Source of the DNA: Larkinella sp. C7
GTDB taxonomy: Bacteria > Bacteroidota > Bacteroidia > Cytophagales > Spirosomataceae
NCBI RefSeq assembly: GCF_006149005.1
Contig: NZ_VBSL01000006.1
Location: 186,001 to 250,000 of the forward strand
Reading direction: 5' to 3'
Length of the DNA stretch: 64,000 bases
Shown: in pieces, positions 1 to 7,440 of the stretch
Layout of the letters: the number at the start of each line of letters is the position of its first letter
Numbering within the stretch: position 1 is the first letter of the stretch
Position numbers and translations under genes: made by a program
Notes under the pieces: generated by a model
Told to the model about the DNA's origin: nothing
Seen by the model: only the letters and a program-made list of their open reading frames with translations
Database searches by the model: none

Positions 1-18
1 GGTTTTGTCCTTTTTTTT

Positions 19-155
19 GACCAGGATTTAGCTGATTAGAATGATTAACTATGATTCTTTTTAATCAATCGTCTTACTAATCCGGGCAACGACAATCGTA
101 TCCCATCCACTTACTGAAATCATAGTTAATCCTTTTAATCAGTTAAATCCTGGTT
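19..155. repeat. Imperfect inverted repeat upstream of ribH (AGGATTAA-type arms)
   Basis: The left arm (19-55) and the right arm (119-155) are near-perfect reverse complements of about 37 bases, built from words like ccaggattta, gattaga and gattaact. The right arm ends four bases before the ribH start codon, so a folded transcript would hold the start region at the foot of a long stem. Neither arm is followed by a T-run, so a simple terminator is unlikely. No riboflavin (FMN) riboswitch signature was seen here. The element belongs with the other word-repeat hairpins at 671-763, 19611-19794, 40503-40593, 43866-43951 and 62769-62878. Confidence 0.75.
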
Positions 156-159
156 CAGA

Positions 160-657
160 ATGGCATCCGAATTAAAGAACTTAAGTGTTTTTTCAACCGA
201 TCACCTGCCCGACATCAGCCATCGCCAGTTTGCCATCGTGGTGGCGGAGTGGAATGCTGAAGTAACCGAAGCCCTGTTTTCGGGCGCTTACCAGACTTTG
301 CTCAACTACGGCGCGAAAGCCGAAAACATCGTCCGGGGTAACGTTCCGGGGAGTTTCGAGCTGAGTTTGGGTGCGCAATGGTTTGCCCAACGCACGGAAA
401 TCGATGCGGTTATTGCCTTAGGCTGTGTGATTCAGGGCGAAACGAAGCACAACGATTACATCAACCACGCCGTGGCGCAGGGGTTGACGAACGTTGGGCT
501 GCAAACCGGAAAACCGGTCATCTTCGGTGTGCTGACGCCAAACAACCAGCAGCAGGCCCTCGACCGCGCAGGCGGTGTTCACGGCAACAAAGGCGACGAA
601 GCCGCCATGACCGCCATCAAAATGTTAGGATTACAGCAACAAGTGTATAGTTTATAA
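160..657 (+). CDS. ribH: 6,7-dimethyl-8-ribityllumazine synthase
   Basis: This 165-residue protein has the usual length of lumazine synthase, the enzyme that condenses 5-amino-6-ribitylaminouracil with 3,4-dihydroxybutanone phosphate in the penultimate step of riboflavin synthesis. The family landmarks are visible: GSFEL at about 64-68, the GETKHND segment at 93-99 carrying the catalytic histidine (H97), FGVLT at 122-126, and the DRAGG segment around residue 136 whose arginine is expected to bind phosphate. Family members assemble into cytoplasmic pentamers or icosahedral shells. The gene stands alone; no other rib gene is in the window. The start at 160 is the first ATG and sits directly after the inverted repeat, without an obvious Shine-Dalgarno sequence, which is common in Bacteroidota. 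Confidence 0.96.
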   Translation: MASELKNLSVFSTDHLPDISHRQFAIVVAEWNAEVTEALFSGAYQTLLNYGAKAENIVRGNVPGSFELSLGAQWFAQRTEIDAVIALGCVIQGETKHNDYINHAVAQGLTNVGLQTGKPVIFGVLTPNNQQQALDRAGGVHGNKGDEAAMTAIKMLGLQQQVYSL

Positions 658-670
658 TCATCTAATTCTG

Positions 671-763
671 AATGAGTGAATGATAGAGTGAGTGAATAGC
701 TCTGCCAATACCTGCTTCTCGCGAAGCTATTCACTCATTCTATCATTCGCTCATTCACTCATT
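671..763. repeat. Inverted repeat before the aspartate kinase (TCATTCAC-type arms)
   Basis: The left arm (671-701) repeats a word close to gagtgaat; the right arm (725-763) repeats its complement, attcactc. The arms pair over about 30 bases around a 23-base loop, with one extra word in the right arm. The right arm ends six bases before the ATG at 770. A longer reading frame would run through this repeat from 692, but it translates repeat DNA and is not a credible N-terminus. The sequence has no T-tract. Confidence 0.75.
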
Positions 764-769
764 AAACCC

Positions 770-2104
770 ATGCAAGTCTGGAAATTTGGCGGAACGTCCG
801 TTGGCAAGCCCGAACGGATGCACTCGATTCGCAACCTGATTACCTCCGATGATCAGCAAAAAATCATCGTCCTGTCGGCCTTGTCCGGCACCACCAACGC
901 CCTGTTGTCCATTGGCGAATCCCTGAAATCGGATCAGCCGGGCGAAGCGGCCGAGAAAATCGAGCACCTGAAGGCGCATTACGATTCGTTCGTTCGCGAC
1001 TTGTACAAGACCAGCGAGGGATTGACGAAGGGACAGAAAATCATCGAAAACGAATTTTCGTTCATTCGGTCGCTGACGCGCATCAAGCCGTTTACGCTGA
1101 AACAGGAAAAAGAACTGGTGGCCGAAGGCGAGTTGCTGAGCACGCAAATCTTTCAGGCGTATCTGGAAGAACTGGAACACGACTCCATTCTGCTGCCCGC
1201 GCTGGAGTTTATGCGAATCGACGCCGACGGCGAACCGGAACTGGACTATACGGAACGCAAACTGCGGGAATTACTGCGGGCGCACGGTGATAAAAAACTC
1301 ATTGTGACGCAGGGGTTCATCTGCCGCAATCCGCGCGGTGAAGTCGATAACCTGAAACGGGGCGGTTCGGACTACACGGCTTCGCTGATTGGCGGGGCCA
1401 TCCGCGCCGACGAAATCCAGATCTGGACCGACATTGACGGCATGCACAACAACGACCCCCGAATTGTCAAGAAAACCTTCCCGATCCGGGCATTGACGTT
1501 TGAAGAAGCCGCTGAATTGGCCTATTTTGGGGCAAAAATCCTGCACCCGTCCACCATTACGCCGGCCAAGATGTTTGGCGTTCCGGTTCGGTTGAAAAAC
1601 ACGATGGACCCGACGGCGGAAGGAACGCTGATTGCCAACAAAACGTCCGATCAGGTGTTCAAGGCTATTGCGGCCAAAGACAGCATTACGGCTCTGTACA
1701 TTCATTCGTTGCGGATGCTGAATGCCTACGGTTTTCTGCGCCGGATTTTTGAAGTGTTTGAAAAATACAAAACGCCGGTCGATCTGATTGCCACTTCGGA
1801 AGTATCGGTTTCGGTAACGATTGACAAAACCGACAACCTGACGGAGCTGATGGCCGAGTTGCGGACGTTCTGCGAACTGGAAGAACCGGATTACGACCAG
1901 GCGATTATCTGTATTGTCGGTAATTTCAGCGCCGATCAGGCCGGTATTGCCTTACAGGTTCTGAAAGCGATGGAAGGCATTCCGATCCGGATGATTTCGT
2001 ACGGCGGAACGGAACACAACATCTCGCTGCTGGTTCACGGCCGTTACAAAGCCGAAGCCCTGAATGCGCTGAACGAAGGACTTTTTGAACTGAAAGAAGC
2101 CTGA
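770..2104 (+). CDS. Aspartate kinase (monofunctional)
   Basis: The 444-residue product begins MQVWKFGGTS, the canonical amino-acid kinase start with the KFGGTS phosphate-binding motif at residues 5-10. It phosphorylates L-aspartate, the first step toward lysine/diaminopimelate, threonine, methionine and isoleucine. The kinase domain covers roughly residues 1-285, including a WTDIDG segment and a KILHPSTITP segment typical of the aspartate-binding side. The remaining ~150 residues contain two ACT-like regions, expected to carry allosteric feedback control. There is no homoserine dehydrogenase fusion. An upstream ATG-like start at 692 is rejected because the extra 26 residues are translated from the hairpin repeat. 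A perfect 30-base palindrome follows ten bases after the stop. It could be named lysC or thrA-like; the feedback specificity cannot be read from sequence. Confidence 0.94.
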   Translation: MQVWKFGGTSVGKPERMHSIRNLITSDDQQKIIVLSALSGTTNALLSIGESLKSDQPGEAAEKIEHLKAHYDSFVRDLYKTSEGLTKGQKIIENEFSFIRSLTRIKPFTLKQEKELVAEGELLSTQIFQAYLEELEHDSILLPALEFMRIDADGEPELDYTERKLRELLRAHGDKKLIVTQGFICRNPRGEVDNLKRGGSDYTASLIGGAIRADEIQIWTDIDGMHNNDPRIVKKTFPIRALTFEEAAELAYFGAKILHPSTITPAKMFGVPVRLKNTMDPTAEGTLIANKTSDQVFKAIAAKDSITALYIHSLRMLNAYGFLRRIFEVFEKYKTPVDLIATSEVSVSVTIDKTDNLTELMAELRTFCELEEPDYDQAIICIVGNFSADQAGIALQVLKAMEGIPIRMISYGGTEHNISLLVHGRYKAEALNALNEGLFELKEA

Positions 2105-2114
2105 AAAAACGGAA

Positions 2115-2144
2115 GACCTGACCGGTTTTAAAACCGGTCAGGTC
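2115..2144 (+). terminator. Perfect 30-base palindrome after the aspartate kinase
   Basis: The sequence pairs gacctgaccggtttt with aaaaccggtcaggtc, 15 of 15 bases with no spacer. The run that follows (gggctaatttta) has only a weak T-tract, so it may be a terminator, an mRNA 3'-end stabiliser or a dispersed intergenic palindrome. Its position just after the kinase stop favours transcript-end formation. Confidence 0.6.
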
Positions 2145-2175
2145 GGGCTAATTTTATACCCAAACCGTTACGGCC

Positions 2176-2498
2176 ATGAACCGCCTTACCAACAAAGCAT
2201 TTCTGCAAAAGGTCAAGGAATCGGTGCATTCGATTGACCCACAGGCTGATGTCTATCTGTTCGGTTCACGGGCGCGGGGGGGCATCGCAAGGATTCAGAT
2301 TGGGATTTTCTGGTGTTGACTGAGAAAAAATTAGACCAGCAATTGGAATATGCGATCTGGGATACGTTTACAGAACTGGAATTATCGTCTGAGCAGATTA
2401 TAAATCCCGTGGTTCAAGAAAAGCAGGAGTGGATAAAACACCCTTTTTCTCCTTTCTATTGGAACGTTCTTACTGATGGTAAACTCCAATATGAATAA
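2176..2498 (+). pseudogene. MNT-type nucleotidyltransferase (antitoxin side of MNT/HEPN pair), frameshifted
   Basis: The frame from ATG 2176 encodes a short nucleotidyltransferase N-terminus ending in FGSRARG. It then runs through a tract of seven G (2276-2282) into the wrong frame. The correct continuation (KDSDWDFLVL, then TEKKLDQ) lies in another frame and reads to 2498. MntA-like antitoxins carry a GS-x10-DxD active site that transfers AMP to the HEPN toxin. One additional G in the tract would restore GS, exactly ten residues, then DWD. The lesion is therefore a one-base loss in a homopolymer: true decay, slippage/phase variation, or a sequencing error. The end overlaps the start of the HEPN gene by 8 bases, the usual coupling of such pairs. 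The local base composition is more AT-rich than in neighbouring genes. Confidence 0.8.
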
Positions 2499-2880
2499 TT
2501 ATAAGGAGGAAGAGATTAAGTATAGATTATCCCGTTCAACTGAATCTTTGCAAGATGCACTGGCCCTGATTGCTATTGAAAGCTGGAAAGGTGCCGCAAA
2601 CCGTCTTTATTAGGCGGCTTACTATGTGGTAGTAGCACTCATGGTAAAACATGAAATTAAGATTACTTCCCATGATGGTGCAAAACATATGCTCGGCCTG
2701 CATTTTGTGAAAACTGGTCGGCTAGACGTCCGATTTAGTAAGATTTACGGTCACCTATTTAATACAAGTCAAAGTGGCGATTATGGCAATTTTATCTATC
2801 ATTCGTCAGAAAAGATTTTGCCATTACTAGACGAAACCGAACAATTCATTGCTGCCGTCCGGCAGTTAGTAGCTGAATAA
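2491..2880 (+). pseudogene. HEPN-domain protein (UPF0332-like toxin partner), in-frame stop
   Basis: From ATG 2491 the frame encodes about 129 residues of a UPF0332/HEPN protein. The order is EEEIKYRLSRS, an ANRLY-stop-AAYYV helix, KHEIKITSHDGAKHM, then LHFVKTGRLD and a final helix. Codon 41 is TAG (2611-2613) where family members have a tyrosine codon, so the protein is cut after the first helices. The segment after the stop could be translated from an internal ATG (2626 or 2641) but would lack the first half of the bundle. HEPN proteins in such pairs are RNases or tRNA-acting toxins silenced by the MNT partner. Since both partners carry independent lesions, the module looks inactive, unless readthrough or sequencing error is involved. 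Confidence 0.8.
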
Positions 2881-2881
2881 C

Positions 2882-4153
2882 ATGCTTTTACTTCCATTCA
2901 TCCGCGACAATAAAGAAGCCACCCTGGCGGGGCTGAAAAAGAAACGGTTTGCCAATGCAGAAACCGCCGTCGAGCAGGTGCTGGCGTTCGATCAGCAACG
3001 GCGCGATGCCCAAAAAGAACTGGAAGACGTCCTGGCCCGCTCCAACGCCAAAGCCAAGGAAATCGGGGCTTTGATGAAAGCCGGTCAAAAAGCCGAAGCA
3101 GAGGCCGCCAAAGTCGAAACCGCCGAACTCAAAACGCGCTCGAAAGAACTGGAAGAAAGCCTGAAAATTGCCGAACAGCAGTTGCAGGAGGTTTTGGTGA
3201 CTTTGCCGAACCTGCCCCACAGCAGCGTTCCGGAAGGCCGTACGCCCGAGGACAACGAGGTGGTTCTGGCGCATGGCGACATCCCGGTTTTGCATGAAGG
3301 CGCGTTGCCGCACTGGGAACTGATCAAAAAGTACGAGATCATCGACTTTGAACTGGGCAATAAAATCACCGGCGCCGGTTTTCCGGTGTATCGGGGAAAA
3401 GGCGCGCGGATTCAGCGGGCGATGATCAATTTCTTTCTGGACGAAGCCCTGAAAGCCGGGTATTTCGAGATCCAACCGCCGATTTTGATCAACGAAGACT
3501 CCGGTTTTGGTACGGGGCAATTGCCCGACAAAGAAGGACAGATGTATTTTGCGACGGAAGATAAACTGTATTTGATTCCAACGGCGGAAGTACCTATCAC
3601 TAATTTATACCGTGACGTCATTTTATCGGACGATCAATTGCCGGTCAAGAACGTTGGGCACACGCCATGCTTCCGGCGCGAAGCCGGTTCCTGGGGCGCA
3701 CACGTCCGGGGTTTGAACCGGTTGCACCAGTTTGATAAAGTAGAGATTGTGCAAATCCGCAAACCGGAAGAATCGTATCAGGCACTGGAAGAAATGAGTC
3801 TGCACGTCCAGATGTTGTTGCAGAAACTGGAACTGCCCTACCGCGTCCTGCGGCTTTGCGGGGGCGATATGGGTTTTACATCCGCGCTGACTTACGACAT
3901 GGAAGTGTGGTCGGCGGCTCAGCAACGCTGGCTGGAAGTGAGTTCCGTATCCAATTTTGAAACCTATCAGTCCAACCGCCTGAAACTCCGCTCACGTGTT
4001 GAGGGGAAAACCCAGCTGCTGCATACCCTGAACGGTTCTGCCCTGGCATTGCCCCGGATTCTGGCGGCCATTCTGGAAAATAACCAGACGCCGGAAGGTG
4101 TTCGGATTCCGAAGGTGCTGGTGCCGTACTGCGGCTTTGACATGATCAACTAG
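2882..4153 (+). CDS. serS: Seryl-tRNA synthetase
   Basis: The 423-residue protein charges tRNA-Ser with serine in the cytoplasm. The N-terminal ~110 residues form the long antiparallel coiled-coil arm that grips the tRNA variable loop; they are rich in charged heptads such as QRRDAQKELEDVL. The class II catalytic core follows. Motif 2 contains CFRREAGSWG and the adjacent GLNRLHQFDKVE, and motif 3 contains NGSALALPR near the C-terminus. The length is normal for bacterial SerRS. The ATG at 2882 lies one base after the HEPN stop. This start gives the usual MLxLPFIRDN opening, so translation of serS may have become coupled to the decayed TA pair, or the pair inserted just upstream of it. A strong terminator follows the stop directly. 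Confidence 0.97.
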   Translation: MLLLPFIRDNKEATLAGLKKKRFANAETAVEQVLAFDQQRRDAQKELEDVLARSNAKAKEIGALMKAGQKAEAEAAKVETAELKTRSKELEESLKIAEQQLQEVLVTLPNLPHSSVPEGRTPEDNEVVLAHGDIPVLHEGALPHWELIKKYEIIDFELGNKITGAGFPVYRGKGARIQRAMINFFLDEALKAGYFEIQPPILINEDSGFGTGQLPDKEGQMYFATEDKLYLIPTAEVPITNLYRDVILSDDQLPVKNVGHTPCFRREAGSWGAHVRGLNRLHQFDKVEIVQIRKPEESYQALEEMSLHVQMLLQKLELPYRVLRLCGGDMGFTSALTYDMEVWSAAQQRWLEVSSVSNFETYQSNRLKLRSRVEGKTQLLHTLNGSALALPRILAAILENNQTPEGVRIPKVLVPYCGFDMIN

Positions 4154-4194
4154 AAGCTTAGCTTCCGGCCAGCCGGAAGCTAAGCTTGCTTTTT
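4154..4194 (+). terminator. Rho-independent terminator of serS
   Basis: A perfect 16-base stem (4154-4169 with 4172-4187, aagcttagcttccggc and its complement) closes a two-base loop and is followed by gcttttt. It lies between the convergent serS and surE stop codons. The T-run is on the plus side, so it mainly ends serS transcription. Confidence 0.9.
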
Positions 4195-4932
4195 CTAGAC
4201 AATAGCGGGTTGCTCCAGTGCTTTCTGGAGTACTTTTTCGTCGGTTAAATCGAGCCGCAAGGGCGTGATGGACACGTAGCCCTGATCGATTGCCCAGCGG
4301 TCGGTTCCTTCTTCGGCTGGTTCCAACGGACTTACCGTGAACCAGTAATGTTTACGGCCCATCGGGTCGATACCGGGTACAATTGTTCCATCGTATAGCC
4401 GAACCGACTGCCGGGTCCACCGGATTTCGGTCGGCTGCTGGGGGAAGTTGACGTTGTAGAGCGACAACTCCGTATCTTTTAGTAACAACTCCAGTGTTTT
4501 GGCCACAAACGGTTCCAGGGCCTTGAAGTCCGGTTCGGTCTTGCCGACCGGCGTACTGAAGGCAATTCCCTTGATGCCGAGCAAAACCGCCTGCTTGGCA
4601 GCCGCCAGCGTTCCCGAATGCCACATGGAGTTACCCAGATTTGGCCCCATGTTGATCCCCGACAACACCACATCAGTATGCCCCCACAAGTGCGTTCCCA
4701 GTGCTACACAATCGGCGGGTGTGCCGTTGACGCGGTAGGCGTCGATGCCTTCAAACTTAATGGGTGACGTTTTATAGGAAAGCGGCCGGGAATGGGTGAC
4801 CGCATGGCCCATCGACGATTGTTCTACATCGGGAGCGACAACCCGAACTTCCCCGAACCGGGAGGCTATCTGAGCCAGGGCGGCAATGCCCGGGCTGTAA
4901 ATGCCGTCATCGTTGGTGATTAAAATTCTCAT
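4195..4932 (-). CDS. surE: 5'-nucleotidase SurE
   Basis: The 245-residue product opens with [10 protein letters not shown], the SurE signature whose paired aspartates (D8, D9) bind the catalytic divalent metal. The SSMGHAVT segment near residues 39-46 and the [11 protein letters not shown] segment near 95-105 complete the metal/phosphate site. SurE dephosphorylates nucleoside 5'- and 3'-monophosphates and polyphosphates and is linked to stationary-phase survival. The length matches the family. The gene is convergent with serS and divergent from the lipid kinase gene at 5009, with which it shares a 76-base intergenic region that must hold both promoters. No pcm or nlpD neighbours, as in Escherichia, are present. 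Confidence 0.95.
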   Translation of the reverse strand: MRILITNDDGIYSPGIAALAQIASRFGEVRVVAPDVEQSSMGHAVTHSRPLSYKTSPIKFEGIDAYRVNGTPADCVALGTHLWGHTDVVLSGINMGPNLGNSMWHSGTLAAAKQAVLLGIKGIAFSTPVGKTEPDFKALEPFVAKTLELLLKDTELSLYNVNFPQQPTEIRWTRQSVRLYDGTIVPGIDPMGRKHYWFTVSPLEPAEEGTDRWAIDQGYVSITPLRLDLTDEKVLQKALEQPAIV

Positions 4933-5008
4933 GGCAGTACCATTTTTGTCTTCTTATTCCAACAGAAAAACCGTTCGGGATGTTTAATAGATCATTCGAA
5001 CGGACTTT

Positions 5009-5911
5009 ATGAAAATCGCTCAGCTCTTACATAATCCCGGTGCCGGTGATGAGGAACATTCCCGGAAAGAACTCGTGGCACTCATTGAATCGGAAGGGTT
5101 TATTTGCCGGTATGCTTCGACGAAAAAAAATGACTGGAAAGAATTGAAATCCGACGTCGATTTTCTGGTCGTTGCGGGGGGAGACGGTACCGTGCGGAAG
5201 GTGGCCAAACATCTTTTGAACCGGAAGCTAATCGAAAAACCGCTGCCGGTTGCCCTGTTGCCCAGCGGAACGGCCAATAACATTGCCAGAACATTGAACA
5301 TCCCGGCTGACGATCCACAGCCAGTTGTCCAAAGCTGGCGCACGGATCAGCGGAAGAGGTTCGATGTCGGGCTGGTGGAAGGCTTACCGAAAAAACCGTT
5401 TTTTCTGGAGGGAATCGGGTACGGCGTTTTTCCCCAACTGATGAAGGAAATGAAGGATCATCCGGTCAATTCGTCCGATTCGCCGGAAGATAAACTCCGT
5501 ACAGCACTGGAAGTCCTCGCGGATATGATTCAGTCTTACAAAGTCCAATCGTGCCGGATCGAAGTGGATGGCGTCGATTATTCGGGCGAATACCTGCTGG
5601 TGGAGGTGATGAACATTCGTTCCATTGGTCCCAATCTGGTGCTGGCCCCGACCGCCGATCCCGGCGATGGACTGTTCGAGGTGGTGCTGGTTTCGGAAAG
5701 CCAGCGCGACGGACTGCTGACCTACGTGCAGAACCGACTTCAGGGTGTCGAAGGCGACTATTGGGGAACGGTTTTGAAAGGAAAATCCATCCACATGCAG
5801 TGGGAAGGCGTCGAAATGCACCTGGATGACCAATTGATCAAATCCAAAAAGCCACGGGCGTTGCAATTGACGCTGAGCGAAGGACTTCTTTCTTTTTTAG
5901 GAGCTGGCTAA
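5009..5911 (+). CDS. Diacylglycerol/lipid kinase of the YegS/LCB5 family
   Basis: The 300-residue protein has the DAGK catalytic fold. The GGDGT nucleotide-binding motif is at residues 57-61, and PSGTANNIAR at 85-94 corresponds to the second conserved substrate/ATP-site motif. The C-terminal half has the beta-sandwich pattern of YegS-type kinases (LLVEVMNIRSIGP, then DPGDGLFEVVL). Members phosphorylate diacylglycerol, phosphatidylglycerol or sphingoid bases. Bacteroidota of this group make sphingolipids, so a sphingosine-like substrate is possible, but the sequence does not decide this. There is no signal peptide or membrane segment; it is a peripheral cytoplasmic enzyme. It converges with the TonB/MORN gene, leaving only 24 bases between stops. 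Confidence 0.9.
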   Translation: MKIAQLLHNPGAGDEEHSRKELVALIESEGFICRYASTKKNDWKELKSDVDFLVVAGGDGTVRKVAKHLLNRKLIEKPLPVALLPSGTANNIARTLNIPADDPQPVVQSWRTDQRKRFDVGLVEGLPKKPFFLEGIGYGVFPQLMKEMKDHPVNSSDSPEDKLRTALEVLADMIQSYKVQSCRIEVDGVDYSGEYLLVEVMNIRSIGPNLVLAPTADPGDGLFEVVLVSESQRDGLLTYVQNRLQGVEGDYWGTVLKGKSIHMQWEGVEMHLDDQLIKSKKPRALQLTLSEGLLSFLGAG

Positions 5912-5935
5912 CCCCATCATCCCACCCATAATGTC

Positions 5936-7378
5936 TTATTCAAGAGCAAAATTGATCGGTAAGTTGTATTTGACCCGTACCCGCCGACCCCGGATGGACC
6001 CCGGTTTCCATTTGCCGTTGGAAGCTTTCACGACCCGTAACGCTTCCTTGTCGACGGTCGAATGGACACTTTTGATGACATCGTAATTGCAAAGGCTACC
6101 GTCTTCGCAGACTACAAAACTGACAAAAACCTTGCCCTGGATGTTGGCTCTGGCAGCATATTCCGGGTAATGCAGGTTGGTAGATAAAAACCGCCCTAAA
6201 CCAGATAGTCCGCCGTCAAATTCGGGGTCTTGCATGGGGTCCTGATAGGCTACCGAATCCTGCCCGTAATAAGCCACGCCGGAAACGCACTTTCCGCCCT
6301 GATACGACTCTCGGTAAGCCGGTTTTCCATCGGCATATTGACCTTGCCAGATGCCTTCTTTCCGCGTCTCTTTGACAGAACCGGTTTCGGTAATCCACTG
6401 CTTATCCTGTCTGGATACAAAACTTGCCTTCCCGTTGCCGTTCTGTACCACTTGGTTTCCTGCCATATCCCACTGACTCAACAACTGGTAATCGTCACCC
6501 ATCATCGCTACTATCTTTAGTTCAGTTACCTGCCGGAGCATCCCGTTCGGATACCATACCCATTCACGGGTTTGATCTTTCGCCGGATATTCCGTAACCC
6601 GTTTCACCATCCCGTTTGGATAATAATGAGCCGATTCTCCCACGTGCTGACCCATTGCATATTGTTCGCGGGCCAGCAGGGTTCCATCCGGGTAAAATGA
6701 ATAAACCGTGCCGTCGAGTTGGAGGAGTATATCTTTGATTACCAGACGGTACCCATTGATGGAGTCCGGTAAAGCCGGGTCGTCTTCATTCGTGAAGGTA
6801 TGCGGTTTTCTTTCGAACGTATTTTCGAGTGCCTGTTGCCATTTCGCGCCTTCCAGTTTAGAAAAAACCGGATTGCCATTGGGAATCCCCATCGTATCGA
6901 CAGGTGTCACAAGCCGAAAGAGAGCCTGGGATTCATCACCGGTTTGCTCGCCGTCGTTTGTATAGTAAGCGGTTCTGGCTCCGGGCTCGCTTTTTGCCAG
7001 ACTGGGCGCAAACCGAACCGGATACGTAAACTGCTGCCGAACCGGCTGGCCGGCCTTCAACGCCGGTTTCCAGGCTTTGAACAGACTCAGAACCCGAATG
7101 GCCTCGCGGTCGCAATCGGGGCGGAGGCTGCGGAGCGTTTTTACTTCCGAAACCGTTCCATTGGGCTCAACTACCCCCGACAGAATGACAATCCCTTTGG
7201 TGCGGCTCACTTCGGCCGAATACGGCATTCGCCGGTTAACCTCGATAAACTTTTCCAGCAGTGGTATGCCGCCAATAGGCCGGGCGGCCGAATCGACTTC
7301 AAACTCTTTGTAAGCAGTCTGGGCGCGAACCGCCAACGACGTTGATAGCAAAAGCAAGGTGTAGAAGCAACGTTTCAT
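5936..7378 (-). CDS. Exported protein with two TonB-C-like domains flanking MORN-type repeats
   Basis: The 480-residue protein has a clear signal peptide (residues 1-19, ending VRAQ). The region about 47-127 resembles a TonB C-terminal domain (GIVILSGVVEPNGTV, then TYPVRF). Residues ~208-375 contain MORN/YwqK-type repeats such as YPNGMVKRVTEYP and WYPNGMLRQVTEL. Residues ~398-480 form a second TonB-C-like domain (GKVFVSFVVCEDGSL). No N-terminal membrane anchor or proline-rich periplasm-spanning linker is present, so this is not a classical energy transducer. A soluble periplasmic scaffold or receptor-binding role is an inference. Several Cytophagales proteins are named 'energy transducer TonB' only because of these domains. 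It lies alone, convergent with the lipid kinase gene. Confidence 0.75.
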   Translation of the reverse strand: MKRCFYTLLLLSTSLAVRAQTAYKEFEVDSAARPIGGIPLLEKFIEVNRRMPYSAEVSRTKGIVILSGVVEPNGTVSEVKTLRSLRPDCDREAIRVLSLFKAWKPALKAGQPVRQQFTYPVRFAPSLAKSEPGARTAYYTNDGEQTGDESQALFRLVTPVDTMGIPNGNPVFSKLEGAKWQQALENTFERKPHTFTNEDDPALPDSINGYRLVIKDILLQLDGTVYSFYPDGTLLAREQYAMGQHVGESAHYYPNGMVKRVTEYPAKDQTREWVWYPNGMLRQVTELKIVAMMGDDYQLLSQWDMAGNQVVQNGNGKASFVSRQDKQWITETGSVKETRKEGIWQGQYADGKPAYRESYQGGKCVSGVAYYGQDSVAYQDPMQDPEFDGGLSGLGRFLSTNLHYPEYAARANIQGKVFVSFVVCEDGSLCNYDVIKSVHSTVDKEALRVVKASNGKWKPGSIRGRRVRVKYNLPINFALE

Positions 7379-7440
7379 AGGTGGATATGGAAATTTTGGT
7401 ATCTAAGTTATAAAAAATACTACTAATTCCCTTTTATCAT

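Noticed and set aside
19-155. FMN riboswitch upstream of ribH
   Set aside because: No conserved RFN-element segments are present; the structure is a simple two-arm repeat.
692-769. N-terminal extension of the aspartate kinase
   Set aside because: It translates the word-repeat hairpin; the ATG at 770 gives the standard KFGGTS start.
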